From positions 1 through 8,903 of the forward strand of contig JAZTZP010000120.1 of NCBI GenBank assembly GCA_045637525.1: a DNA stretch of 8,903 nucleotides, written 5' to 3'. Numbering within the stretch: the first letter of the stretch is position 1; the number at the start of each line of letters is the position of its first letter. The notes below the pieces were generated by a model. That model was not told the DNA's origin and made no database searches. It was given only the letters and a program-made list of their open reading frames with translations. A program made the translations under genes and the position numbers. Origin of the DNA: JAZTZP01 sp045637525. GTDB lineage: Bacteria; Bacillota; Clostridia; UBA1381. This document shows positions 1 through 6,472 of the stretch, piece after piece.

Positions 1-2
1 AA

Positions 3-167
3 GACCCCGAAACAGGAGTAATCCCAACGCATTGGATGAAAAAAGATTGTACAGAAAATCTTTCTAATTTCTGGATTACCTGTCATATCGAAACAGCATT
101 TCAAATGATGAATCTGGCTAAGGCAACAGGGGAAATTTCAGAAAATCGTTTCTCAATTTTCTTTTAA
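3..167 (+). CDS. C-terminal fragment of an unrecognised protein
   Basis: An open frame enters from the left edge and ends at a TAA (165-167), giving the last 54 residues of a protein. The tail begins DPETGVIPTHWMKKD and ends ENRFSIFF. It is moderately rich in aromatic and polar residues (two Trp, two Cys, two His) and has no membrane segment. I do not recognise a family from this fragment, and no start or upstream domain is visible. The other two forward frames are closed by stops early in this stretch, which supports the reading frame, but a chance open frame of this length cannot be excluded. The gene converges on the U32 gene, with the hairpin array and palindrome at 178-306 lying between the two stops. 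Confidence 0.5.
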   Translation, partial: DPETGVIPTHWMKKDCTENLSNFWITCHIETAFQMMNLAKATGEISENRFSIFF

Positions 168-177
168 TAAGTTGCGG

Positions 178-268
178 CGAATTCGGCGTAAATTTCACTC
201 GCATTTATGCGAATTTCACCCAACCATATGCTTGGATTTCACTTTTTGCCTGTGGCAAAAAATTTCAC
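178..268. repeat. Array of small hairpins separated by an ATTTCAC word
   Basis: The word ATTTCAC occurs four times (192-198, 213-219, 236-242, 262-268), spaced 21, 23 and 26 nt apart. Each interval is filled by a different inverted repeat. These are TCGCAT/ATGCGA (199-212), CCAA/TTGG around a central CATATG (220-235), and an 8-bp perfect stem TTTTTGCC/GGCAAAAA with a 3-nt loop (243-261). A CGAATTCG palindrome (178-185) precedes the first word. The spacer word is conserved while the stems differ in sequence but keep their pairing. On the minus strand the word reads GTGAAAT. The array lies downstream of both converging genes, so a role in transcript 3' ends is plausible but unproven. Confidence 0.75.
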
Positions 269-269
269 T

Positions 270-306
270 GTAAATTATAGTTTATCGCAGATAAACTATA
301 ATTTAC
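270..306. repeat. 37-bp palindrome with the same ends as the element at 8587-8840
   Basis: Two perfectly complementary 17-nt arms (270-286 and 290-306) flank a 3-nt loop, GCA. The outer 16 nt of each arm, TAAATTATAGTTTATC or its complement, are identical to the terminal inverted repeats of the element at 8587-8840. The identity also extends through the GCA that lies just inside the right repeat there (287-306 equals 8822-8841). It therefore looks like the same element stripped of its interior. The right arm contains the TAA stop (303-305) of the U32 gene, so in RNA from that gene the hairpin forms exactly at the stop codon. It is not followed by a clean U tract in either direction, so it is not a classical intrinsic terminator. 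Confidence 0.85.
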
Positions 307-2348
307 ATCACTCCCCGATAAAAATGACCTCGCGTGAATGTATTATCTTCCGGCTTATCTGCCTTTTCTCCACCGAGTGCCTTTTTATACCCGTTTATAA
401 TTTCCCGGCATCTATCCGGTGTTTCGTCTGTAAATACAAGCCTTATAAAATCAACACCGGCATCTGTAATATCCTTAACCTTATCAGCCATATAAACAGG
501 CTTCGAGTTAAGAAGCTCCGCCACACAGCCCTCACCGCATCTTATTAAAAACTCCTGCCCGAGCCGGTCTGTTATAATCCCGTTGCCACCATTTTTGCGG
601 CAATTCCCCGCCGCACGCATCGGACAGTTTTTCATTGTCATAAGCGTAAGCCTGCCATATCCTATCACCTCAATTGCGGTGCTTTTCTTATCGGCAAGCG
701 CCTTTATTTCCTTCAGATTAAGCTCCGGAGAAATACAAACGCTTTCCATTTCCGAAACAACTCTTACAGAATGTGAGTTTGTAATGTTAAGCCTGTAATC
801 ACCGAATAACCTCTTCCCCTTATTATCATACCATGTACCTGTATTTGAAACAAGAACACTATCCGAAACAGCAGTCCTTTGCTCCTCCGGAACAGGTGTA
901 AGCTTCTCAGCATAAACAACACCTTCATGCCTGTTTATCTTCTTCAGTTCATCATGCGAAACATATATACGTCTTATACCAAGCTCCGCCGCCACCTCAG
1001 CCTGATGTGCAGTCTGTACTTCAACAGTAAGCTCTGTCTTCGTTTGCCCCCCAAAATGTGCAACGGGTATATATTCCGCCGTTTTTCTTTCTTTCCGTGC
1101 AATCCTCTTTTTTGTAAGCTCATCTATCGCACGTCGTCTCACTTCGTTTATAACAGCCGCACCGAGTATGCTCACGCCGTCTGTACGGATTTCCGTATCT
1201 GTGCATTCATAACAGGTCGCACCTGTTTTTGTGAGACGTGTTTTAAGCGCCTCCTCCGTAACCGGTTTGTTTACGGCATACTCCGCACATTCCTCCGAGC
1301 TTGCTGTAACCGAATTACCGTTATAATCTGTAATTTTTACAATTAATGGCTTTCCTATACCAAGATTTGCAGAAATTTTTATAGGTACGGTACGTTTTTT
1401 CTCGCCCTTCATCATTTTCAAAACGTCTTCGCTGTATATGCCGTCTGCGGCATTTCCCGGCTTTTTGCCGCTCATCATCGAAGCACCCGTATTCTCCGTA
1501 AAATAGCCCTTTGTAAAACCGCCCCTGTTAAAGGCGTTCATAAGCTCGTCCATATCCCTTTTCCCGGCATAGCCCATATCGAGCGCACGTCGGAAAACGC
1601 TTGTAACCGCTCCAACATATCCGGGTCTTTTAAGACGTCCCTCTATCTTTAATGAGCTTACCCCAATACGGCACAGCGTGTCCAGCTCATCAATCAGGCT
1701 TAAATCCTTAGGGCTTAAGATATACCCCGGCTTTTTACCGTCTGTCGAGTAAGGCAACCTGCATGGCTGAGCACATCTTCCCCGATTTCCGCTCCGTCCG
1801 CCTATAATACTGCTCATAAGGCATTGTCCGGAATAACACATACATAGCGCACCGTGTGCAAAAACCTCAATTTCAGCTTTTGCGTTTTTGCATATATGCT
1901 CTATGCTTTTCCGGCTGAGCTCACGAGCTAAAACCACTCTTGAAAATCCCATTTCTTCAAGCTGTTTCACTCCTGAAAGGCTTGTAACGGTCATCTGAGT
2001 GCTTGCGTGAAGTGAAAGCTCCGGTGCAACCTGTTTAAAAACCTCTGCCGCACCGTGATCCTGTACAATAACAGCATCCGCTCCGACATCTGAAAGGAAT
2101 ACTGCATACTCCGCCAGCTCATCAAACTCATGCTCTTTAATAACAGTATTGACAGCAACATGCACATCTACACCATACATATGGCAAAAATCTATGCACT
2201 CCTTCATATCAGCAGAACTGAAATTCTCCGCTCCGCTTCTTGCGCTGAAACGTTCGCCGCCAATATACACAGCATCCGCTCCGCTTATAACGGCCATTCT
2301 CAAAGCCTCCATACCACCGGCAGGGGCAAGCAGCTCTATATCCTTCAT
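303..2348 (-). CDS. U32 family peptidase-like protein, RlhA/TrhP-type (681 aa)
   Basis: The N-terminal U32 domain (about 1-285) starts with the typical LLAPAGG motif (6-12). It carries the family signature EVFAHGALCMCYSGQC (161-176), followed by GRSGNRGRCAQPCR, giving Cys169, 171, 176, 192 and 196 as likely Fe-S ligands. A DUF3656-like middle region follows (about 303-415), then a second half (about 430-655) with its own Cys pairs at 575/583 and 604/608. The end, FTRGHFYRGV, is typical of the family, so the protein is complete even though its TAA lies in the palindrome at 270-306. Relatives include RlhA (23S rRNA C2501 hydroxylation) and TrhP/YegQ (tRNA hydroxyuridine); many were named collagenase-like proteases. 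The DUF3656 region makes RlhA-like RNA modification the better guess, but which RNA is unknown. A GAGGAG ribosome binding site (2361-2366) lies 12 nt upstream of the ATG. It follows zapA by 22 nt, a pairing common in Clostridia. Confidence 0.93.
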   Translation of the reverse strand: MKDIELLAPAGGMEALRMAVISGADAVYIGGERFSARSGAENFSSADMKECIDFCHMYGVDVHVAVNTVIKEHEFDELAEYAVFLSDVGADAVIVQDHGAAEVFKQVAPELSLHASTQMTVTSLSGVKQLEEMGFSRVVLARELSRKSIEHICKNAKAEIEVFAHGALCMCYSGQCLMSSIIGGRSGNRGRCAQPCRLPYSTDGKKPGYILSPKDLSLIDELDTLCRIGVSSLKIEGRLKRPGYVGAVTSVFRRALDMGYAGKRDMDELMNAFNRGGFTKGYFTENTGASMMSGKKPGNAADGIYSEDVLKMMKGEKKRTVPIKISANLGIGKPLIVKITDYNGNSVTASSEECAEYAVNKPVTEEALKTRLTKTGATCYECTDTEIRTDGVSILGAAVINEVRRRAIDELTKKRIARKERKTAEYIPVAHFGGQTKTELTVEVQTAHQAEVAAELGIRRIYVSHDELKKINRHEGVVYAEKLTPVPEEQRTAVSDSVLVSNTGTWYDNKGKRLFGDYRLNITNSHSVRVVSEMESVCISPELNLKEIKALADKKSTAIEVIGYGRLTLMTMKNCPMRAAGNCRKNGGNGIITDRLGQEFLIRCGEGCVAELLNSKPVYMADKVKDITDAGVDFIRLVFTDETPDRCREIINGYKKALGGEKADKPEDNTFTRGHFYRGVM

Positions 2349-2370
2349 TTTAATGAAAAACTCCTCTTTA

Positions 2371-2829
2371 TCAAGACTTCAGATTTTCGATATCTTTCTG
2401 ATACTTCAGCTTCAAAGACTCAATATTGGATTTTAAATGCCTTATCTCGTCTCTTTGCTGCTCTATAATTCTTGAATCCTCGTCAATCTTATTTTGCATG
2501 GTCTTCATCTCAAGCTCAAACTCATTTTTATCAAACATATCCTGCCAGCGCATATTTTCAGTAATAAGCTCTTCGCACTTGGCATTCACCTTTTTAATAT
2601 TCTCCTCTAAAAGCTTCGCCGCCTCCAGTGCGCTGTAATACTCGTCACATACATTAAGTGCCGCTATAACGAGCGGTCTCTCGCCGAGAACATTACTACC
2701 GTTTTTCTTTATATAGCTCACCTTTTCATTCAAATGTTCAGCAAGCTTTTTCATATATTCCGGAGACGACTCCGAAACTATTGTATATTGTCTTCCGTTT
2801 ATTGATATGGATAATTTATTTCTTTCCAT
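2371..2829 (-). CDS. zapA: Cell division protein ZapA with extended coiled coil (152 aa)
   Basis: ZapA binds and bundles FtsZ filaments at the division ring in the cytoplasm. The N-terminus (about 1-60) has the compact ZapA fold pattern: a beta hairpin (KLSISINGRQYTI), a helix (SPEYMKKLAEHLNEKV), then the RPLVIAALNVCDEYYSA stretch. From about residue 60 to the end it is almost all charged, heptad-like helix. This makes it longer than the roughly 85-110 residues usual for ZapA; long tails are common in clostridial homologues. The ATG lies inside the end of the Nudix gene (14-nt overlap, different frame), so translation is probably coupled, helped by an AAGGA (2840-2844) 10 nt upstream. The next gene is the U32 protein, as in many Clostridia. 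The tail has no other recognisable domain; it could reflect a longer dimer or tetramer spacer. Confidence 0.9.
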   Translation of the reverse strand: MERNKLSISINGRQYTIVSESSPEYMKKLAEHLNEKVSYIKKNGSNVLGERPLVIAALNVCDEYYSALEAAKLLEENIKKVNAKCEELITENMRWQDMFDKNEFELEMKTMQNKIDEDSRIIEQQRDEIRHLKSNIESLKLKYQKDIENLKS

Positions 2830-3376
2830 CGCTTAGTCTTCCTTCTGAATATGATATTTTAACTCTGAGTATTGCGCATACGGTTTTTGCATCACATATC
2901 TCGCCACTCAGCACCATTTCATAGAGCTCATCAACCGAATATCGGTACACCTCCAAAAACTCATCGTCATCAAGACTTTGTGCTGATTTTTTCAAATTAT
3001 CGGCAAAATATATATTTATCTTTTCTTCGCAGTATGCCGGAGTCGGATAAATCGTTCCGAGATGTGTCAGCTTGTCGGCTATATATCCCGTTTCCTCACG
3101 AAGCTCACGCATTCCGCACTCCATAGGGTCTTCACCTTTTTCAAGCTTACCGGCAGGAATTTCAAGAGTTACACGTTCGAAAGGCTTCCGAAACTGTTTT
3201 ACCATCAGCATTTTCCCGTCTTCATCTATTGCCGCAACAGCGACGCCGCCGTTATGCTCCACAATCTCACGTTTCGCCGGCGTACCGTCAGGCAAAACAA
3301 CGTCGTCTTCCCTGACTTTTATAATCCTGCCGCTAAATATTTCTCTTGTGCCGGTAGTCTTTTCTTCCAGATTCAT
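2816..3376 (-). CDS. Nudix hydrolase, ADP-ribose pyrophosphatase type (NudF-like)
   Basis: The protein likely hydrolyses ADP-ribose to AMP and ribose 5-phosphate, cleaning up NAD-derived and nucleotide-sugar metabolites. A complete Nudix box is present: G, five residues, E, seven residues, RE-L-R-EE-T-G-Y, at residues 79-101 of the longest reading. The N-terminal pattern (EIFSGRIIKVREDDVVLPDG, then KREIVEHNGGVAV) and IPAGKLE before the box are typical of the ADP-ribose pyrophosphatase subfamily. The longest frame begins at 3385, but there AAAGGA directly abuts the ATG. From the ATG at 3376 the same AAAGGA is 9 nt upstream, so 3376 is preferred (186 aa). The 3385 ATG overlaps the preceding TGA by 4 nt, so coupling with the methyltransferase gene is likely either way. 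Substrate is inferred from family resemblance; other nucleoside diphosphate derivatives are possible. Confidence 0.92.
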   Translation of the reverse strand: MNLEEKTTGTREIFSGRIIKVREDDVVLPDGTPAKREIVEHNGGVAVAAIDEDGKMLMVKQFRKPFERVTLEIPAGKLEKGEDPMECGMRELREETGYIADKLTHLGTIYPTPAYCEEKINIYFADNLKKSAQSLDDDEFLEVYRYSVDELYEMVLSGEICDAKTVCAILRVKISYSEGRLSDGKK

Positions 3377-3381
3377 AACAT

Positions 3382-4539
3382 TCATTCCTTTATATCCGAA
3401 AACCTTTCAATTGCCGGATTTACACCAAGCATCTTCTTAAGGTTTTCATATTCTTCTCTTGCAGGACCATTTTTCTTTCCGGTGTAGGTGCACCTGAGCA
3501 TTATATTTTTAGGCGTTTCAAGTGGTGAAATATATTCTATCATCGACACATTATAGCCTCTGCTCTCTAAATACACTCCCCTTAAGCCGTCAGTTAAAGT
3601 ATCTGCAAGACGTGCCTTTAAAATACCATGCTTTGTTATCGCACGAAACGGCTCATATGAATATTGCTTTAAAATATCCTTATGACAGCAAGGAACGCAA
3701 ACTATCGCCTTCGACTGCGACCGTATTCCGAGCCCCAAAGCCATATCCGTTGCCGTATCACAAGCATGAAGTGATATTACTATGTCAGGCTTTTTCTCCG
3801 GCCGGTACGTTGTTAAGTCCTCTTTTATAAACTCCATATTTTTATATCCAAGCCTGTCTGCCATTTTCTTTGATGCATTTATTACTGTTTCGGAATAATC
3901 AACGCATATAAACCGGCATCTTCTCTTTTTTATCTCACGCAGATAAAAATTAAGAACAAACGACAAATAGCTCTTTCCGCAGGCGCAGTCTATTATAACA
4001 AGCTCTTTTTCCTCCGGAAAATCCTTTATCATATCCGCTAAAAGCTCTACAAAATAATCTATCTGATTATATTTTCTTATCTTGTCGTTTTTAATTTTTC
4101 CGTTATCGGCAAGTATGCCAATCTCTGCAAGAAGTTCTTTCGCCAGAGCCGGATTTACCACATACGACCGTGTTGAATTAACAGCCGCCGAAGACGCTTT
4201 TTCCTCCTCGGCTCTGTCGGCATGACTGAGCTTCACCTGTTTGCGGTCAGAAGTAACCGTAATGCAAGCCCCTCGCTCAATATACTCCGTAACAGCCTCG
4301 TCATAGTTCTTAAGCTCGTCCGAAACTATATCCCACAAATTACCCGGCGACACCTCTTTTTTAACAGCGTTAAAGCTGAATATAAGGCTGTCACCCTCAT
4401 AAAAAACACGTGCCGGGAAAGTTTTTGTCCCGGACTTCATGCTTATTTTTATCTCGCGGAAGTACTCTTTATTTTCCTCCATACGCGAAACAAGTCCCGA
4501 AAAAAACATTCCCGTTTTATCTATAATTCTTTTATCCAT
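3382..4539 (-). CDS. Class I SAM-dependent methyltransferase, METTL25/Methyltransf_32-like (385 aa)
   Basis: A Rossmann-type methyltransferase core occupies about residues 180-290. Motif I is IIDCACGKSYLSF (182-194), followed by an acidic residue after the second strand (ICVDYSE, 211-217). Then come SLHACDTATD (256-265) and VCVPCCHKD (280-288). The H-A-C-x-x-x-T-D and P-C-C-H elements resemble the Methyltransf_32 family, which includes METTL25-like proteins and is often linked to RNA. About 130 residues precede the core and form a separate domain without a motif I know (IFSFNAVKKEVSPGNLWDIVSDELKNYDEA). The substrate cannot be read from the sequence. The ATG follows the purD stop by one nucleotide with no good ribosome binding site, so translation is probably coupled to purD; a later start at Met11 is possible. 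Placement in a cluster with the RlhA/TrhP-like U32 gene is compatible with an RNA substrate, but that is inference. Confidence 0.8.
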   Translation of the reverse strand: MDKRIIDKTGMFFSGLVSRMEENKEYFREIKISMKSGTKTFPARVFYEGDSLIFSFNAVKKEVSPGNLWDIVSDELKNYDEAVTEYIERGACITVTSDRKQVKLSHADRAEEEKASSAAVNSTRSYVVNPALAKELLAEIGILADNGKIKNDKIRKYNQIDYFVELLADMIKDFPEEKELVIIDCACGKSYLSFVLNFYLREIKKRRCRFICVDYSETVINASKKMADRLGYKNMEFIKEDLTTYRPEKKPDIVISLHACDTATDMALGLGIRSQSKAIVCVPCCHKDILKQYSYEPFRAITKHGILKARLADTLTDGLRGVYLESRGYNVSMIEYISPLETPKNIMLRCTYTGKKNGPAREEYENLKKMLGVNPAIERFSDIKE

Positions 4540-4540
4540 C

Positions 4541-5812
4541 TTATAAAGTATACTTCTTTATTCCGATATCACGGCGGTAATGAGCATCTTTAAATGTTAC
4601 TTTCTGAACACCCTCATACGCTCTTTTTATAGCGCCGTCCAGATCTTTTGCAACAGCCGTTATTCCAAGCACTCTGCCGCCTGCCGTAAGAAGCTTGTCT
4701 CCCTCTTTTTTTGTACCGGCATGGAAAACCGTAATGTCCTCCTCTTTTTCAAGGCTCTCAAGTCCGGTTATCTCATAGCCGGAGGTGTATTTTACGGGAT
4801 AACCACCCGATGCAAGTATTACGCAAACAGCCGCATTATCCTCCCACTCGATGTTTATGCTGTCAAGCTTTTCGTCTATTACAGCATTCATTATTTCAAC
4901 GAGGTCAGTTTTTAACCTCGGAAGTACTACCTGTGTTTCGGGGTCTCCGAATCGTGCGTTGTATTCTATAACCTTAACGCCGTTTGCCGTCATCATAAGT
5001 CCGAAATACAAAACGCCTTTAAAAGGTCTTCCCTCTTTTTTCATAGCCTCAATTGTAGGAATAAAAATGTTTTTCATACATTCCTCAGCCTTTGCATCGT
5101 CATAAAGACGGCTGGGTGAGAATGTACCCATTCCGCCGGTGTTTAAACCTTCGTCATTATCATATGCTCTCTTATGATCCTGCGCAGAAACCATAGGCAC
5201 AACAACATTTCCGTCTGTAAACGCAAGCACGGAAACCTCAGGTCCTGTAAGAAATTCTTCTATAACAACACGGCTGCCGCTTTCGCCAAACATCTTTTTA
5301 TCCATCATGTCCTCTATTGCCGCTTTTGCCTGGTCAAAATCATTTGCAATTATAACGCCCTTTCCGAGTGCAAGACCTTCAGCCTTTATAACAGTCGGGA
5401 ACGAACCGCCCTTAACATACTCAATCGCCGCTGCACTGTCTGTAAACACTTCATACTTTGCTGTCGGTATGTTATATTTTTTCATAAGCTCCTTGCTGAA
5501 TACCTTACTGCCCTCAAGTATAGCCGCATTTGCGCAAGGTCCAAAAGCACGAATTCCTGCAGCAGTCAGTGCATCAACCATTCCCATAACCAACGGATCA
5601 TCAGGTGCAACCATTACAAGGTCTATATTTTCCTTTTTCGCAAACTCAACAATCCCGTCAATATCCGTTGCCTTTATCGGCACGCATTCAGCAAGCTCCG
5701 CAATACCACCATTTCCCGGTGCGCAGTATATTTTATCCGCTAAAGGTGACTGAGCTATCTTCCAGACAATAGTATGCTCTCTTCCGCCACCGCCAACTAC
5801 AAGAATTTTCAT
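4541..5812 (-). CDS. purD: Phosphoribosylamine--glycine ligase (GAR synthetase)
   Basis: PurD joins phosphoribosylamine and glycine using ATP, the second step of de novo purine synthesis. The product from the chosen start is 423 aa, matching the roughly 420-430 of the family. It begins MKILVVGGGGREH (glycine-rich N-domain loop at 7-13). It contains the ATP-grasp segment KAEGLALGKGV (143-153), the conserved QDHKRAYDNDEGLNTGGMG (211-229) and the PurD signature RFGDPETQ (287-294). The frame is open to 5851, but the 13 extra residues do not resemble PurD. The ATG at 5812 has an AAAGGA about 11 nt upstream, so it is the likely start. No other purine gene is visible: purD is first in a mixed operon with its own promoter, about 215 nt upstream, behind a strongly folded leader. 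Confidence 0.96.
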   Translation of the reverse strand: MKILVVGGGGREHTIVWKIAQSPLADKIYCAPGNGGIAELAECVPIKATDIDGIVEFAKKENIDLVMVAPDDPLVMGMVDALTAAGIRAFGPCANAAILEGSKVFSKELMKKYNIPTAKYEVFTDSAAAIEYVKGGSFPTVIKAEGLALGKGVIIANDFDQAKAAIEDMMDKKMFGESGSRVVIEEFLTGPEVSVLAFTDGNVVVPMVSAQDHKRAYDNDEGLNTGGMGTFSPSRLYDDAKAEECMKNIFIPTIEAMKKEGRPFKGVLYFGLMMTANGVKVIEYNARFGDPETQVVLPRLKTDLVEIMNAVIDEKLDSINIEWEDNAAVCVILASGGYPVKYTSGYEITGLESLEKEEDITVFHAGTKKEGDKLLTAGGRVLGITAVAKDLDGAIKRAYEGVQKVTFKDAHYRRDIGIKKYTL

Positions 5813-5857
5813 TATTAAATCTTTCCTTTCGATAAAGTTGTATTTTTTCATAATATT

Positions 5858-6040
5858 GGTACTATTATAGGGAATCTCTAATAATTCAACGTGCGAATAT
5901 TGACGAGATAATTTTTCGTTAGTCTAAACAAAATTTTGCGCACATAGTGTCCCTATGTGAAGAAATTTTGTGACGAATGACGGAATAATCAGCCGTCAAT
6001 ATTCGTGCGAGGGATTTTTAGAGGTTTCCTATATTATACC
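5858..6040. repeat. 183-bp imperfect palindrome (MITE-like) forming the purD leader
   Basis: The stretch folds back on itself in nearly one register: positions x and 11899-x pair over most of its length. Strong segments are 5866-5881 with 6018-6033, the perfect CGAATATTGACG arm (5894-5905 with 5994-6005), and ACAAAATTT with AAATTTTGT (5928-5936 and 5963-5971). At the apex, CACATAG pairs with CTATGTG (5941-5947 and 5953-5959) around a 5-nt loop. Only about 5906-5927 with 5972-5993 is poorly paired. The outer ends match as GGTA...TACC. It codes for nothing. Its size, symmetry and position suggest a miniature inverted-repeat element, and it would be transcribed as the 5' leader of purD. A dedicated structured regulatory RNA is the alternative; I see no purine, ZTP or PRPP riboswitch consensus. 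Confidence 0.75.
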
Positions 6041-6061
6041 ACCACAATCGAGATTTGTCAA
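6033..6061 (-). promoter_or_regulatory. Sigma-A promoter of the purD operon
   Basis: On the minus strand TTGACA (6061-6056) is followed after exactly 17 nt by TATAAT (6038-6033); both hexamers match the consensus fully. Transcription should begin near 6026, giving an untranslated leader of about 214 nt to the purD ATG. The -10 box lies inside the outer end of the palindrome at 5858-6040 while the -35 box lies outside it, so the promoter straddles the element's edge. No PurR-type operator was recognised. Confidence 0.88.
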
Positions 6062-6398
6062 CGGTTATTTTCTTAAGATAGATAATTTATTACAATTTTT
6101 ACATTTTACTTTCCCAATTATGTAAATGTTGCTGTTTTATATCTTTTTTCCATAAAGCTCAACTAATTCAGTCAGGATACAAATTATGCCACAACTGAAT
6201 TAGCAAAAAATCAATCACCATCATAAAATTTAACATCTGATAAAAAATCATATAAAATGATTACAAATTATAATTTATATTCTTGTTAACAATTTATTTA
6301 CTCATTCAAAAACCGTGCAAATTTATTCCATATTTCGCCGGGATATATAACATTTCATCATTTCATAACATAAAAACCCCACTTCCAAAAATTACGTC
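6062..6398. other. AT-rich intergenic region, no gene seen
   Basis: Between the divergent purD and LysM-CAP promoters lies about 340 bp of strongly AT-rich sequence. I see no credible coding frame, tRNA or known riboswitch. The only clear structure is the dyad at 6163-6203. Short A and T tracts are frequent, which could give intrinsic DNA curvature. Confidence 0.6.
6163..6203. repeat. 10-bp inverted repeat with 21-nt spacer
   Basis: CTAATTCAGT (6163-6172) and its exact complement ACTGAATTAG (6194-6203) face each other across 21 nt. The spacing, roughly 31 bp centre to centre, would place the half-sites on about the same face of the helix, as in some operators. The right arm is followed by CAAAAAA, so on the minus strand the hairpin is preceded by T residues rather than followed by them, and it is not a terminator. 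It lies about 100 bp upstream of the purD promoter and 195 bp upstream of the LysM-CAP promoter. Function unknown. Confidence 0.4.
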
Positions 6399-6427
6399 TT
6401 GAATTATGTAAACCAATATGTTATAAT
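6399..6427 (+). promoter_or_regulatory. Sigma-A promoter of the LysM-CAP gene
   Basis: TTGAAT (6399-6404, four of six consensus bases) and a perfect TATAAT (6422-6427) are separated by 17 nt. Transcription should start near 6434, giving a short leader of about 40 nt that carries the AGGAGGT ribosome binding site at 6458-6464. Confidence 0.8.
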
Positions 6428-6472
6428 ATTGAAGTCGTTTTATGACAAAAAATTTTCAGGAGGTCATACAAA

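Noticed and set aside
178..268. Possible CRISPR array from the regularly spaced ATTTCAC words
   Set aside because: The repeated word is only 7 nt, spacing varies from 21 to 26 nt and the intervals are themselves palindromes, unlike repeats and spacers of CRISPR; no cas gene is nearby.
270..306. Classical rho-independent terminator of the U32 gene
   Set aside because: The stem is AT-rich, overlaps the stop codon and is not followed by a U tract on the minus strand; the next hairpin (243-261) is a separate structure.
207..548. Plus-strand frame starting in the hairpin array
   Set aside because: It runs through the palindrome and the antisense of the U32 3' end; no ribosome binding site or protein-like composition was seen.
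879..1346. Plus-strand open frame of 155 codons
   Set aside because: It lies entirely within the U32 gene on the opposite strand, encodes an implausible Cys/Arg/Phe-rich product and has no ribosome binding site that I can see.
5174..5743. Plus-strand open frame of 189 codons
   Set aside because: It lies opposite purD, whose motifs are unambiguous; the plus-strand product is low-complexity and rich in Cys, His and Asn, as antisense frames often are.
5813..5851. purD start at 5851
   Set aside because: The 13 extra residues are not PurD-like, whereas the ATG at 5812 begins the standard MKILVVGGGGREH and has an AAAGGA in front of it.
5813..6030. Purine, ZTP or PRPP riboswitch upstream of purD
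   Set aside because: The leader is one long self-complementary hairpin and shows none of the conserved loop or junction sequences of these classes that I can recognise.
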